Assembly: GCF_900456975.1 (NCBI RefSeq) | Contig: NZ_UGYM01000002.1 | Location: forward strand, 3,224,001-3,288,000 | DNA: 64,000 nt | Direction of reading: 5' to 3' | DNA from: Shewanella baltica | Lineage (GTDB): Bacteria; Pseudomonadota; Gammaproteobacteria; Enterobacterales; Shewanellaceae | Shown here: positions 19,177-29,084 of the stretch, piece by piece | Layout of the letters: the number at the start of each line of letters is the position of its first letter | Numbering within the stretch: position 1 is the stretch's first letter | The notes under the pieces: model-generated | Database searches by the model: none | Seen by the model: only the letters and a program-made list of their open reading frames with translations | What the model was told of the DNA's origin: nothing | Translations under genes and position numbers: made by a program

Positions 19177-19653
19177 TTACTCGTCGCCTTGGATCTTCCC
19201 GACCAAGAGCATAGGCGCCGCATCAATTTTATCGGCGTCCATCATAGTCGCGATACGCTCAACGGCAGAGAGCAATTGACTCTGCTCCCATTCTTCAAGA
19301 TTCTGATAACGCTTAATAAAATGATCCTGTAACGGTTTAGGCGAGTCCTGTAACAGCGCTCGTCCCGCATCGCTAAGGTATAAATGCACCTTACGTTTAT
19401 CAGTCTCACTGCGCAAACGGATCACTAAACCACGGCCCTCGAGACGATCGATAATGGTCGTCACAGTCGCAGGGCTCAACGTGATCTCTTTCGCCACAGT
19501 TTTCGCCAATGGCGCATCCAATTGGGCGATTTTTTGCATCACCATCAATTGCGGCCCAGTTAAACCTGAATGTTTGTTCAGCTGGCGAGAATGAATGTCG
19601 ATAGCGCGTATCACTCGACGCAGCGAAATGAGCAGTTGTTCGTACTTTTCCAT
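19177..19653 (-). CDS. MarR-family transcriptional regulator
   Basis: A 158-residue winged-helix regulator. The recognition helix region reads LSPATVTTIIDRLEGRGLV, followed by the wing RLRSETDKRKVHLYLSDAGRALL, both typical of MarR. MarR proteins usually act as homodimeric repressors released by small ligands. It lies 91 nt downstream of the TorF-like porin gene on the same strand; the gap contains an inverted repeat (19720-19736) that could be its operator. The ligand and targets cannot be told from sequence. Confidence 0.92.
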   Translation of the reverse strand: MEKYEQLLISLRRVIRAIDIHSRQLNKHSGLTGPQLMVMQKIAQLDAPLAKTVAKEITLSPATVTTIIDRLEGRGLVIRLRSETDKRKVHLYLSDAGRALLQDSPKPLQDHFIKRYQNLEEWEQSQLLSAVERIATMMDADKIDAAPMLLVGKIQGDE

Positions 19654-19719
19654 AATGTCCCGTCCCAGTTGTCCAGTGCACCTTACCAGAAAGCGCGACT
19701 GAACTCACCAAGAGGAAGC

Positions 19720-19736
19720 ACTTTTATGGTAAAAGT
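19720..19736. promoter_or_regulatory. inverted repeat, candidate MarR operator
   Basis: ACTTTTA-TGG-TAAAAGT: two perfect 7-bp arms with a 3-bp centre, 67 bp upstream of the MarR start codon. The size fits MarR-family operators. No T-run follows, so it does not look like a terminator for the porin gene. Confidence 0.4.
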
Positions 19737-19744
19737 CCCTTAGA

Positions 19745-20449
19745 TTACAACATGAATTGACGCGATACCGACAACACTAGGCGCTCGTCACTGGTATCTA
19801 AGTTCATGCTGGTATCTTCAGCAGCAAGGCTGAAATCAAAGCCGCTCCAGCTGGTCATATAGGCAACGCGGAAGTGATTAAAGGATTTACCGCCATCCCA
19901 TGGCCATTTGTCTTCATCGAGTGACGTCGAGCGGTCAACACTGAAGCGAATATCATGGCCTTCGGCAACGCTAATCGTATGGCCGAGCAACATAGTGTAA
20001 TGTCCGCCGCCCAAACCAAAGTAGTCCCATGTGTAGGTTAACTTAGCTTCAGAGTGGCCAAGTGAAGTGTCATAACCCAGCTTGCTATACAGCTCAGGAT
20101 AGTTGTACTCATCGGAGAAGGAATCGCCGTGGTAGGTGTAATAGGCCAGCCCAACATCGAGACTCAATTGTTTATTCAGCTGATAGTACTTACCCGCATA
20201 GGCATCGAGCTCTAACCAAGTATCATCGCTACCACCAAAGTCGACGTTCGAGGTAAAGCCGCCCACGTACCAGCCCGAATCAAACCCGTAATCCAGACTG
20301 CCTTGCAGTGCTGGGCCGTTGTCCGTTTGGCTGACACCGTTAAAAGTGTAATCCGACGTCGCCGTCACAGTGGCCGATAATCCGGCATTCGCCGCAGTCG
20401 ACATCAATAACAATCCGCCGGCGACAAGATAAAAACATTTTGATTTCAT
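19745..20449 (-). CDS. TorF-family putative outer-membrane porin
   Basis: A Sec-exported beta-barrel-like protein of the Gcw_chp/TIGR02001 (TorF putative porin) family. The signal peptide ends at ANA, and the mature part opens with alternating strands (SATVTATSDYTFNGVSQTD) typical of the family and ends in hydrophobic MSRQFML-like residues. I take the start at 20449 (234 residues, MKSKCFYL); an in-frame ATG at 20464 shares one base with the stop of the transporter gene (TAATG), so translational coupling is possible either way. Its place directly after a BCCT-like transporter suggests it may help the same solute cross the outer membrane; that is inference. Confidence 0.8.
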   Translation of the reverse strand: MKSKCFYLVAGGLLLMSTAANAGLSATVTATSDYTFNGVSQTDNGPALQGSLDYGFDSGWYVGGFTSNVDFGGSDDTWLELDAYAGKYYQLNKQLSLDVGLAYYTYHGDSFSDEYNYPELYSKLGYDTSLGHSEAKLTYTWDYFGLGGGHYTMLLGHTISVAEGHDIRFSVDRSTSLDEDKWPWDGGKSFNHFRVAYMTSWSGFDFSLAAEDTSMNLDTSDERLVLSVSRQFML

Positions 20450-20463
20450 TATTAATTTTTCCA

Positions 20464-21681
20464 TTAGTTAGCTAGCTCAATTTTAGTAAAGTCGATTTTG
20501 TTCTCTTTTGGCGAGCGCTCAATGGCACGAACTGTTTGAAATTGCGTCATCATGATGTAACCAAAACAGCTAAAGATCAGGCCCAGTGCGATTGCACCAA
20601 CCCATTGAATTTGAAGAAAGTCTAATTGAAAGAGTAATGTCAGACTGCAGAGCAACACTAAGTTAAAGCTGACATATTTAAGCTTGCCTAAACGCTCAAT
20701 CGTCAGATTAAGATTGTCGGTATACAGGCGTACCAGTGAGTCGAGTGAGTTAATCACAAAGGTCACCCCTACAATCACCATCGCCAGATTATAGAAGCCC
20801 GAGGTATCTAACCCATTGGCGCTGTAGTAATAAAGCACGGTGAACCAGATAGCGATAGGGATAGACGGAAACACCATCATGGCCAGCAACACTTGGTAGG
20901 TTCTCATCCCGCCGACAAAGCGCGAGGTAAATTGACCAATCATAATGCTCCACGCAAACCACCAGAACAGATAAAACTCATGGTAGTCGTTGATGGGTAA
21001 AACAAAATGTTGAATATTGCCGAAGTAGTCACCCAGCATGGCAAAGGTCGTAAAGAACTCGCCCACACTCGAGTCAGCCGATAAAAATGCATTGGCCCAC
21101 ATCATGGCAATTAAACCCAAAAATAACCAAGTGCTCGATAAGCTCAAAATACGCACATAACGTATGCTAGTACTGGAATATACCGCCGCAGCGATGACCA
21201 TAAATACAATCAAATAGAAGCTACCGATTATGGTTTCACCATCACCTAATTCGGGTAAATACCAAGGTAAATTGCTGAGTAACAAATAGGCGGTAAAAGC
21301 ACAGGTGCCAATTATCACAATGTTATTGATGAACTTGACCCAAGGAATGTCGAAAAACTTCACCCTAGGTTCAATCACACAAAAATAGAAACAGGTTAAA
21401 AAGTAGAAACCCCAAATCAAAAATGCCCAAAAGCCAAACTCAATCGCCAGCGGATTGGTAAAGCCGTACTCGGGACTCGCCGCCACATTGGCGTAACCGG
21501 CAAACTCGGTCAGCGGAAACATGATCAAGCCGACATCAAGGCCAGAGGTGAACAGAATCGCGATAAAGGTAAACGTACGCACAGGCGTCACCCCGATACA
21601 GCGAATATTACCCCAGCGATAAATCACAAACGCAATCGCGGCAAAAGTGAACAGTATTCCTGCGGATAATAACCAGGTCAT
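20464..21681 (-). CDS. short, divergent BCCT-like transporter
   Basis: A 405-residue integral membrane protein with about ten to eleven hydrophobic segments. It aligns by eye with BCCT choline/betaine/carnitine transporters from their second transmembrane helix onward: WGNIRCIG matches the xGKIRLG region, LFTSGLDVGLIMF matches the glycine-rich GMGIG helix, and FYLFWWFAWSIMIGQF matches the BCCT signature W-rich helix. It lacks the first helix and the long C-terminal tail, and is about 100 or more residues shorter than usual family members. The substrate-site glycine motif reads GLDVG, which differs from the classical motifs. Start ATG at 21681 with GGAG eight nt upstream; a GTG at 21690 is the alternative. 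Its position after betIBA suggests choline or betaine as substrate. Confidence 0.72.
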   Translation of the reverse strand: MTWLLSAGILFTFAAIAFVIYRWGNIRCIGVTPVRTFTFIAILFTSGLDVGLIMFPLTEFAGYANVAASPEYGFTNPLAIEFGFWAFLIWGFYFLTCFYFCVIEPRVKFFDIPWVKFINNIVIIGTCAFTAYLLLSNLPWYLPELGDGETIIGSFYLIVFMVIAAAVYSSTSIRYVRILSLSSTWLFLGLIAMMWANAFLSADSSVGEFFTTFAMLGDYFGNIQHFVLPINDYHEFYLFWWFAWSIMIGQFTSRFVGGMRTYQVLLAMMVFPSIPIAIWFTVLYYYSANGLDTSGFYNLAMVIVGVTFVINSLDSLVRLYTDNLNLTIERLGKLKYVSFNLVLLCSLTLLFQLDFLQIQWVGAIALGLIFSCFGYIMMTQFQTVRAIERSPKENKIDFTKIELAN

Positions 21682-22069
21682 AGGGTGCACTCCGCCCCAG
21701 TCGATACTGGATATAAGTAGGCATGAGGATATGAATCCATAAAATTTAACTCCATGTTTTTATTTAATAATAAAAACTGAATCATTTTTAAAGGCAGCAC
21801 TCTGCCCTCAAGCCTTAAATATCGCTACTTAAAAAGCGCTCTGCGATAGTTAAACCCTGATAGATGTTCAGTCGTGAAAGCGGTCATTTGCACACTCACT
21901 GCGGGCTGACCGACCCTTTAGATAAAATGAATCATGACCCTTATTTTCAGTAATCAATTAATGAGTTTTGAGTCATCAATTAATGCGTCACTTAACATTG
22001 AAGCCGCCAGTCCATCGATAAGACGGACCGAGCAGGCATGTTGTGCACTTATGGCGTTAACTTGTGCCG
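21682..22069. promoter_or_regulatory. spacer between betA and transporter, with direct repeats
   Basis: A 388-nt gap inside the otherwise compact bet cluster. It holds two exact copies of ATCAATTAATG (21953-21963 and 21975-21985), 22 bp apart, which is two helical turns, so a regulator could bind both on one face. A small GGCAG / CTGCC stem lies near 21791-21804. The transporter and porin probably have their own promoter here. No copy of the TTGAAC half-site seen upstream of betI is present. Confidence 0.4.
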
Positions 22070-23755
22070 TTAACTTGTAGCTGTGCTTCTTTGTGTGGTT
22101 TGCCAAGCGTCGGCAACCACAACGGCGCAATCCGCCGGCGCTAACATCTCAGCCTCTAAAATCATATCCGCGGCGCGCTCAGCCAACATGATGGTCGGCG
22201 CGTTCAAATTGCCGTTCGGGATAGTCGGGAAAATAGAAGAATCCACTACCCGTAAATTCTGCAAGCCGTGCACGCGGGTTTCAGGATCCACTACGGCCAT
22301 CGCATCTGTGCCCATCTTGCATGAACAAGAAGGATGATAAGCACTCTCAACCGATTGACGCACAAAGGCATCGATTTGCTCATCGGTTTGCACTTGCGTG
22401 CCGGGTTGAATTTCCTCACCGCGATACTCATCGAATGGCGCTTGATTGATGATCTCACGGGTTAAACGCACGCAGGCTCTAAAGCCTTCAATATCATCGG
22501 GATGCTGTAAATAATTGAACTGGATCTTAGGCGGCGCTTTAGGATCTGCCGATACTAAGGTCACGGCACCACGGCTTTTAGGCTTGTTATGCCCTACATG
22601 CACCTGAAAACCATGCCCCGCAAAGGCTTCTTTACCATCGTAGCGCATAGCCGCAGGTAAAAAGTGGTACTGCAAATCTGGCCACTCGAGGCCCGCTTTT
22701 GAGCGAATAAAACCACAGGATTCAAAGTGATTCGTGGCCCCTAGGCCTGACTTATCTAAAATCCAACGGGCACCGATTAAGAACTTGCTGAATGGATCTA
22801 ACTTGCCATTGAGTGAAATCGGTTTAAGGCATTTGAATTGGAAATAAAACTCTAAATGATCCTGTAAATTCTGACCAACACCGGGCAACTCATGTTGTAA
22901 CTCGACCCCAGCATCGGCCAATACTTGGGGATCGCCAATGCCTGATAATTGCAGCAAATGCGGCGAACCTATTGAGCCAGCAGCTAAAATCACTTCTTTA
23001 TTACAACGAATATCTTCAACTTTGCCTTTGTGCTCAATGCGAACGCCAACGGCCGCTTGCCCTTCCAATAACACTTTATGCACTAAAGTGTGGGTCAACA
23101 CGGTAAGGTTACGTCTGGCCATCGCCGGGCGTAAATAGGCATTAGCGGTAGACCAACGCACGCCTTTTTTGACCGTCATGTGCATAGGGCCAAAACCTTC
23201 TTGCTGCGCTGCATTATAATCGGCGGTCGATAAATACCCCGCCGCGATGCCCGCATCCACAAAGGCTTGGTATAAGGGATTTTGCATCTGGTTGCCGTTA
23301 TTCACGCCTAACGGCCCAGACTCGCCGCGATACTCATCGCCACCAAAGGCCCAGGTTTCTGCCTTTTTAAAATACGGCAAGCAATGGCTGTAATCCCAGT
23401 TGGTCGCCCCTTGCGCCTGCCACTCATCAAAGTCTCTGGCATGACCACGGACATACACCATGCCGTTAATCGACGATGAACCGCCAAGCACCTTGCCCCG
23501 AGGACAATGCATCTTGCGATTATCTAAATGCGGCTCAGGCTGCGTCTCAAACTGCCAAGCATATTTAGGGCTGTTCATCGGAATAGATAACGCCGTCGGC
23601 ATCTGAATAAAGATGCTCTTATCGCTGCCACCGGTTTCTAATAACAGCACTTCGTTTTTAGGATCCTTAGACAGACGATTAGCGAGCACACACCCTGCAG
23701 AACCGGCGCCGACTATGATGTAGTTATAATATTTTTGCTGGAGTGAATGGGCCAA
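22070..23755 (-). CDS. betA: choline dehydrogenase
   Basis: A 561-residue GMC-family FAD oxidoreductase that oxidises choline to betaine aldehyde. The N-terminal dinucleotide fold is [18 protein letters not shown] landmarks include [13 protein letters not shown] and [15 protein letters not shown], and the C-terminal active-site region has [12 protein letters not shown] (His). E. coli BetA is 556 residues. The start codon is TTG at 23755, directed by a perfect AAGGAGG at 23760-23766 four nt upstream; no ATG lies nearby in frame. It follows betB by 9 nt in the betI-betB-betA operon. Confidence 0.95.
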   Translation of the reverse strand: MAHSLQQKYYNYIIVGAGSAGCVLANRLSKDPKNEVLLLETGGSDKSIFIQMPTALSIPMNSPKYAWQFETQPEPHLDNRKMHCPRGKVLGGSSSINGMVYVRGHARDFDEWQAQGATNWDYSHCLPYFKKAETWAFGGDEYRGESGPLGVNNGNQMQNPLYQAFVDAGIAAGYLSTADYNAAQQEGFGPMHMTVKKGVRWSTANAYLRPAMARRNLTVLTHTLVHKVLLEGQAAVGVRIEHKGKVEDIRCNKEVILAAGSIGSPHLLQLSGIGDPQVLADAGVELQHELPGVGQNLQDHLEFYFQFKCLKPISLNGKLDPFSKFLIGARWILDKSGLGATNHFESCGFIRSKAGLEWPDLQYHFLPAAMRYDGKEAFAGHGFQVHVGHNKPKSRGAVTLVSADPKAPPKIQFNYLQHPDDIEGFRACVRLTREIINQAPFDEYRGEEIQPGTQVQTDEQIDAFVRQSVESAYHPSCSCKMGTDAMAVVDPETRVHGLQNLRVVDSSIFPTIPNGNLNAPTIMLAERAADMILEAEMLAPADCAVVVADAWQTTQRSTATS

Positions 23756-23764
23756 AATGCCTCC

Positions 23765-25228
23765 TTAAAATGGGCTTTCTAAGGGCTGTAGACCCACGTA
23801 AACGGCTTTAACTTGGGTGTAATGCTTGAGTGTCTCGCTACCGTTTTCACGGCCAATACCCGACAGCTTATACCCACCTACTGGCATTTCGGCTGGCGAT
23901 GCACCATAGGCATTGATCCAACAAATACCTGCTTGTAACTGATGAATAACTCGATGGGCACGGCTGATATCTTGAGTGAACACCCCAGCGGCTAAGCCCA
24001 TGGCGGTATTATTTGCCCGAGCAATCACTTCGGCTTCATCTTTAAAGGTGAGTACCGACATCACAGGGCCAAAGATTTCCTCTTGGCAGATGCGCATCTC
24101 GTCGGTGCAATCGGTAAAAATGGTTGGGGCGACAAAGTAACCATTGGGTGCATTATCTGGCGTTAACGCTGTGCCACCAGTGAGCAAAGTTGCGCCGTCG
24201 TCGATACCTTGCTGAATATAATCGAGCACTTTTTGCTGGTGGTCTTTGGAGATCAACGCGCCAAAGTTAGTCTCTGGCGCCATAGGATCGCCCACCACAA
24301 TATTGGCTTGGGTACGGGCGAGCAGCTTCTCAATAAAGCATGGATAAACTGACTCATGGACAAACACTCGCGTCCCATTAGTGCAGACTTCACCTTGGGT
24401 GTAGAAGTTACCGAGCATGGCACCGGAAACCGCATTGTCGATATCAGCATCGTCAAACACGATAAGCGGTGATTTACCGCCGAGTTCCATAGTGACGTCT
24501 TTTAATGAACTTGCCGCCGCGGCCATGACTTTTTTGCCAGTACCGACTTCACCAGTGAAAGACACTTTGGCAATATCCGGATGTCCCGTTAACCAAGCGC
24601 CAACCTTGCCATCGCCCATCACGACGTTAAATACGCCATCGGGCAAACCCGCCTCACTTAAGAGTTGCGCTAATTTCAGTGCGCCAAGCGGCGTTTCTTC
24701 CGAAGGTTTAAAAATCATTACATTGCCGCTGGCTAAGGCAGGAGCGGCCTTCCAACAGGCGATTTGTAATGGGTAATTCCACGCGCCAATCCCAGCACAA
24801 ATGCCTAAGGGCTCACGGCGGGTGTAATAAAAATCCCCACCGACTTGCTGCTGCGCGCCTTCAAGCCCAGGGGCAATATGGGCGAAAAACTCGATGGCAT
24901 CTGCGCCTGTGACCACATCAACCACGGAGGCTTCTTGCCAAGGTTTACCTGTGTCGCACACTTCGATTGCCGCGAGCTCATCATTACGGGCGCGCAATAG
25001 CGCAACCGCGTTTAATAGAATACGACTGCGTTCGGTGGCACTCATGGCAGACCAAATCGCAAAGCCTTTTTTGGCGCTCTCGATGGCCGCTTGCTGAATT
25101 TTTTCATCGGCCACTTGCACTCGATACGCCAATTGCCCAGTGGCAGGATTGACGACGTCGAAGGTTTCGCCGCTATCGTTAGCGAGCAACTGACCCGCAA
25201 TAAAGTTGTACTGTACTTCTACTGACAT
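23765..25228 (-). CDS. betB: betaine-aldehyde dehydrogenase
   Basis: An NAD(P)-dependent aldehyde dehydrogenase converting betaine aldehyde to the osmoprotectant glycine betaine. It has the cofactor fold motif [11 protein letters not shown], the general base Glu in MELGGKSPL and the catalytic Cys in [10 protein letters not shown]. Start ATG at 25228 (487 residues) with GGAG seven nt upstream. The frame opens 16 codons earlier, but that part lies inside betI and does not fit the family N-terminus. The start overlaps the end of betI by 10 nt, suggesting coupled translation. Confidence 0.95.
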   Translation of the reverse strand: MSVEVQYNFIAGQLLANDSGETFDVVNPATGQLAYRVQVADEKIQQAAIESAKKGFAIWSAMSATERSRILLNAVALLRARNDELAAIEVCDTGKPWQEASVVDVVTGADAIEFFAHIAPGLEGAQQQVGGDFYYTRREPLGICAGIGAWNYPLQIACWKAAPALASGNVMIFKPSEETPLGALKLAQLLSEAGLPDGVFNVVMGDGKVGAWLTGHPDIAKVSFTGEVGTGKKVMAAAASSLKDVTMELGGKSPLIVFDDADIDNAVSGAMLGNFYTQGEVCTNGTRVFVHESVYPCFIEKLLARTQANIVVGDPMAPETNFGALISKDHQQKVLDYIQQGIDDGATLLTGGTALTPDNAPNGYFVAPTIFTDCTDEMRICQEEIFGPVMSVLTFKDEAEVIARANNTAMGLAAGVFTQDISRAHRVIHQLQAGICWINAYGASPAEMPVGGYKLSGIGRENGSETLKHYTQVKAVYVGLQPLESPF

Positions 25229-25824
25229 GTTTTGACTCCATGCTGCTTTATCACATTGTGGATAAAGGTTTTGCATAATTTTTCGGCCTGAACAAAATCC
25301 TGCTCAGGGGTTTCACTTAAAGCGCTGCGTAACCAAAATCCATCGATCATCGCCGCCGTTTGCTCAGCAGCCATCAGGGCAAACTCTTTGGGCAACACTT
25401 GCCGAAAGGAAAAATGTAAGTTGCTGTATAAGCGGCGACTATTAATATTCTGCAAACGGGCTAACTGGGGATCGTGGACGGCTTGTGCCCAAAAACTCAG
25501 CCAAGTGTGAGTGACATTTCGTGAGCGCTGTAACTCGGTAAAATTCGCTTCAACTATCATCATTAAGCGCTCTGTTGGCGCCAACACTTGTCCTTGGATT
25601 CGATTGAGCAACGCCTGCTTTAACTGCTCGAGCAAGTGGCGTAGCGTCGCTTGGATCAAGCCCTGCTTACCACTGAAATAATGACTGATGATCCCCGACG
25701 ACATCCCCGCCAACTGACTAATGCTGTTGATGGTCGTGTGCTGCAATCCATGCAAGGCAACCGATGCTAATGTCGCATCGATAAGCTGCTGTCTGCGTAT
25801 CAATTTCATTGCGGCTTTAGGCAT
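25219..25824 (-). CDS. betI: TetR-family repressor BetI
   Basis: A 201-residue TetR-family regulator, expected to repress the bet genes until choline is present. The opening R-R-x-Q-L-I-D-A-T and helix-turn-helix ([26 protein letters not shown]) match BetI proteins, and the position at the head of betBA supports the name. It is first in the operon. A 22-bp perfect palindrome lies 43 bp upstream of its ATG and is the best candidate for its own operator. Confidence 0.92.
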   Translation of the reverse strand: MPKAAMKLIRRQQLIDATLASVALHGLQHTTINSISQLAGMSSGIISHYFSGKQGLIQATLRHLLEQLKQALLNRIQGQVLAPTERLMMIVEANFTELQRSRNVTHTWLSFWAQAVHDPQLARLQNINSRRLYSNLHFSFRQVLPKEFALMAAEQTAAMIDGFWLRSALSETPEQDFVQAEKLCKTFIHNVIKQHGVKTCQ

Positions 25825-25866
25825 AAATACTCAAGGAATAACCACTCTCTCAATACTCTGAACGAC

Positions 25867-25888
25867 GTTAATTGAACGTTCAATTAAC
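25867..25888. promoter_or_regulatory. 22-bp perfect palindrome, candidate BetI operator
   Basis: A perfect palindrome centred between 25877 and 25878, with core TTGAACGTTCAA extended by TTAA-type flanks. It lies 43-64 bp upstream of betI. Its size and position fit a TetR-family operator controlling the betIBA promoter. Confidence 0.75.
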
Positions 25889-26433
25889 AATCATGATAAT
25901 GATTAGTGATGTAACTATCAACCTAAAATAGCACAGTGACAAAGCTCACAAGTTAGTTATGCAAAAAAGAATTAATGTGTAAAAACAAGATAAATGTATA
26001 GATTTCTTTGACTTGCGGCCCTACCGCAACCACAGCAGTACGCATAAATTAATATTAGATATCAAACTAATTAACTGGAATTAATGCTACGAATGAGAGT
26101 ATTAATGAGGTTTAACCTCTGTTAGATTTAACAATTGAGCCGTCAAATGTTAGCTAAAAAGTGGGATGAAAAGTGAGATAAAAAGACCAGTAAAAAAAAC
26201 ACAAAAATAATGCCTCGCCACGGGCGCTCCCCCAGAAAAACCATATCGTACGCCAACACTAATACCCGTCATAAAAGTCCGAAGTTTAGTTACCGAGTTC
26301 CAACTTTAGTGGGAAATTGCCCCCAGATAAGCGCCGAACTCGATCGAGCTCACACTTTCACTACCTCCAAATTGGTAGCTTGATCACCAGAAAAGAACAC
26401 AACTTAATCTTTACAAGCAAATAGGTGGATTTT
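25889..26433. other. intergenic region betI / alcohol dehydrogenase
   Basis: About 545 AT-rich nt between divergent genes. I see an inverted repeat GAGGTT-T-AACCTC at 26107-26119 and the 10-bp palindrome CTCGATCGAG near 26338, but no open reading frame or clear promoter pair. The ribosome site AGGTGGA of the downstream gene is at 26423-26429. Confidence 0.4.
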
Positions 26434-27582
26434 ATGGCTGCTAAATTTTTTATTCCTTCTGTCAACGTATTAGGCCAAGGCGCAGTGGATGACGCTATCG
26501 GTGACATCAAAACCTTAGGCTTTAAACACGCACTCATAGTGACAGACAAACCCTTAGTCAAAATTGGCTTAGTCGGTGAAGTGGCCGAAAAACTCGGTCA
26601 AAATGGCATTACCTCCACCATCTATGATGGCGTACAACCTAACCCAACCGTGACGAACGTCGAAGCGGGTTTAGCCCTGTTAAAAGCCAACAAGTGTGAC
26701 TTTGTGATTTCACTCGGTGGCGGCTCACCCCATGATTGCGCCAAAGGTATCGCCCTTGTTGCCACCAATGGCGGCAGCATTAAGGATTACGAAGGGTTAG
26801 ATCAATCCGCAAAACCACAGTTGCCATTAGTGGCTATTAATACAACGGCAGGTACTGCCAGTGAAATGACGCGCTTCTGTATCATTACCGACGAAGCCCG
26901 CCACATTAAAATGGCGATTGTCGATAAGCACACTACGCCTTTGCTGTCGGTCAATGACCCTGAGCTCATGCTGAAAAAGCCTGCGAGCCTCACGGCCGCA
27001 ACCGGTATGGATGCACTGACTCACGCGGTTGAAGCCTATGTGTCTATTGCTGCCAACCCGATCACCGACGCCTGCGCGATCAAGGCCATGGAATTGATTC
27101 AGGCTAACTTAGCCAACGCGGTTGAAAACGGTCAAGACATCAACGCCCGTGAACAAATGGCCTACGCCCAGTTCTTAGCGGGTATGGCCTTTAACAATGC
27201 CAGCTTAGGTTATGTGCATGCGATGGCGCACCAGTTAGGCGGTTTCTACGATCTGCCCCACGGTGTATGTAACGCCCTGCTGCTGCCCCATGTACAGGAA
27301 TACAATGCCCAGGTCGTCCCTGCTCGCTTGAAAGACATTGCCAAGGCTATGGGTGTGGATGTGTCTGGCATGACCGATGAGCAAGGTGCCAGTGCGGCGA
27401 TAGCGGCAATCAAAAAACTGTCTGTTGCGGTTAAGATCCCAGAAAACCTGACCTTGTTAGGCGTAAAAGCGGAAGATATTCCAACACTTGCGGATAACGC
27501 GTTAAAAGATGCCTGTGGATTCACCAATCCAAAACAAGCAACCCATGCGGAGATCTGTCAGATCTTTACTAATGCGCTGTAA
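26434..27582 (+). CDS. iron-containing alcohol dehydrogenase
   Basis: A 382-residue group III alcohol dehydrogenase of the AdhB/YiaY type, interconverting primary alcohols and aldehydes with NAD(H). It shows the nucleotide-binding [10 protein letters not shown] and metal-ligand segments: the Asp and His of [11 protein letters not shown], and the His residues of [18 protein letters not shown]. Start at ATG 26434, five nt after AGGTGGA; a GTG nine bases earlier lies inside that ribosome site and is unlikely to be used. The 3' end of the gene is part of a 13-nt tandem duplication. It has no close operon partner. It may be involved in fermentation or detoxification of alcohols. Confidence 0.93.
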   Translation: MAAKFFIPSVNVLGQGAVDDAIGDIKTLGFKHALIVTDKPLVKIGLVGEVAEKLGQNGITSTIYDGVQPNPTVTNVEAGLALLKANKCDFVISLGGGSPHDCAKGIALVATNGGSIKDYEGLDQSAKPQLPLVAINTTAGTASEMTRFCIITDEARHIKMAIVDKHTTPLLSVNDPELMLKKPASLTAATGMDALTHAVEAYVSIAANPITDACAIKAMELIQANLANAVENGQDINAREQMAYAQFLAGMAFNNASLGYVHAMAHQLGGFYDLPHGVCNALLLPHVQEYNAQVVPARLKDIAKAMGVDVSGMTDEQGASAAIAAIKKLSVAVKIPENLTLLGVKAEDIPTLADNALKDACGFTNPKQATHAEICQIFTNAL

Positions 27583-27714
27583 TTGTGCGCTGTAATCGCC
27601 ATACTTTATCAATCGCAAGTTATCGCACTGTAATCGTGCGCTAACTTGCTGGATAACGACTGATTGTCCTGCTAGTGCGTAAACACGACTTCATCCTCCA
27701 ATGAATGCGTTTTG

Positions 27715-27762
27715 GGCTCCAATAGTGCACAAAATATCGCTGCACTATTGGGGCCTTTTTTA
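27715..27762 (+). terminator. strong rho-independent terminator
   Basis: Fifteen-base arms (GGCTCCAATAGTGCA and its near-perfect complement, one mismatch) around an 11-nt loop, followed by six T. It lies 133 nt after the alcohol dehydrogenase stop, so that mRNA has a long 3' UTR, or a small RNA ends here. Confidence 0.85.
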
Positions 27763-28368
27763 TACTGGTATCGACAAGGTTGCTATCTTAAAAATTGAGT
27801 AACAAAAACCAACATAAAACTCAGTGTCTATGCACCTTTGCACTGACAAAACACTCACAAATCTGCATATTCAAGTAGAAAGGATCTGAACCTCAAATAT
27901 TCATAGCGAAATGATATAAAAAACGTGATCTCTGTGGGTTACAGACTGTTACAGATCCGATAAGATGGCCCCAGTTCGCTTTTTCCCTGCAAAAGATGAA
28001 GCCAGCTGAGAGGCCCGTTCTAACGAATGGGCCTCTGTCCATTCTGCCTTCTGCGTTTCCTCTGCGACAACTTATGCTGCCACTTAATCGTATTACGCCC
28101 ACCAAAGCTTAATTAACCTATTTACTCCGCTGTTCACTCTTTTTATCACTTACACTCAATAAGACTTACTGACGACCAAGTTGTTGCTTTATTAATCAGT
28201 AATTCAGCAAAAGCGAAACTTCACCCAAAACTGAGATCTAGCACAAAGTTATTGGCATAAAACTCATGCTAAATAGAGACATGACAGATTAAGTAAATGG
28301 TTAATTTTCATGCAGTAACTATCCTTCTCCGTCAAAAAACATCAAGGCTAAATAGACTTAATTAATGA

Positions 28369-28398
28369 TTGACCGAATTCAAAAACGATGCCTATGAT
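28369..28398 (+). promoter_or_regulatory. sigma-70-type promoter
   Basis: TTGACC at 28369-28374 and TATGAT at 28393-28398 with an 18-nt spacer, about 33 nt before the ATG of the next gene. Confidence 0.55.
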
Positions 28399-28430
28399 GG
28401 CAACAATATCCTCGAACAGGTAGGTACGCT

Positions 28431-28796
28431 ATGACTGCAATCACCCATGTATATAACTACACAGTTAGATGTCCACATTACAAGGATCCTGAACATCCCG
28501 TTACTTGGTTAAATCATATTGAAATGAACCAGTCCTGTGAAATCGCGTTAAATCGCATCACTAAGTGGCACGAGCTTTCTGGGGATAAGTCCTTCGAAAC
28601 AAATAAGTTTGTGGTTCGTAAAGCCGAAAATGAAGATGCTTACTTCTCAATGCAGAGTGACAGACTCAAAAATGACGGCCATGCCCTAGTCACCTTTAAA
28701 ATCTTTTTAGATGATTGCTGTGACGATGCTGCACCGGAAGAAATCATGCAGCACCTGATTGAAGACTATCAACAACGCTTAGCCAAACTCGAATAA
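28431..28796 (+). CDS. conserved hypothetical protein, 121 residues
   Basis: I do not recognise a characterised family. It is a soluble, acidic protein of mixed alpha/beta character without signal peptide or membrane segment, with several Cys (C14 and a C-C pair around 106). The gene is well formed: a promoter about 33 nt upstream, AGGTAGGT before the ATG, and a terminator 29 nt after the stop. It is thus a monocistronic unit. Its function is unknown. Confidence 0.8.
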   Translation: MTAITHVYNYTVRCPHYKDPEHPVTWLNHIEMNQSCEIALNRITKWHELSGDKSFETNKFVVRKAENEDAYFSMQSDRLKNDGHALVTFKIFLDDCCDDAAPEEIMQHLIEDYQQRLAKLE

Positions 28797-28824
28797 TCTT
28801 TGCAGTATTATTTAGCGACCTTAG

Positions 28825-28857
28825 ACGCCAGTGCGCAAAACGCCACTGGCGTTTTTA
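28825..28857 (+). terminator. rho-independent terminator
   Basis: ACGCCAGTG / CACTGGCGT stem with a ten-nt loop followed by TTTTT, just after the 121-residue hypothetical gene. Confidence 0.88.
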
Positions 28858-29084
28858 TTTGCTGAATTCATAAAACTTAAACTCCGACGTCATTTCGCCC
28901 TATCCGCTCCACACCTCTTGCTCAAACTTGCCTAAAGACATTACAACAGCGACTCGGCAGATAATGGTGCCATAGCGTGATTCAGCTCAAGATCTGTTAT
29001 ATTGTCCCGAATGTTATTTGGCACTGTAAAAATGGCAGGCCCAGTAAATTGAGTTACGAACTTAAATTGAGGATTAGCATCACA

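Larger units (their letters stand above)
27583..28430. other. 848-nt intergenic region with hairpins
   Basis: No convincing gene. It begins inside a tandem duplication (TGCGCTGTAATYG, two copies, the first containing the TAA stop of the dehydrogenase; a related GCACTGTAATCGTGCGCT follows near 27625). A strong terminator is at 27715-27762. A GAGGCCC / GGGCCTC hairpin at 28010-28035 has no T-run. A frame of 70 codons on the minus strand (27893-28105) has no family resemblance or ribosome site. A promoter for the next gene lies at 28369-28398. Confidence 0.5.

Noticed and set aside
28001..28060. CTGAGA next to a GC-rich hairpin, reminiscent of a TPP riboswitch
   Set aside because: The second conserved TPP arm is absent, and the neighbouring gene has no thiamine link.
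27893..28105. A 70-codon minus-strand frame in the gap after the alcohol dehydrogenase
   Set aside because: Unlikely composition (many R, G and C), no ribosome site, and it overlaps a hairpin.
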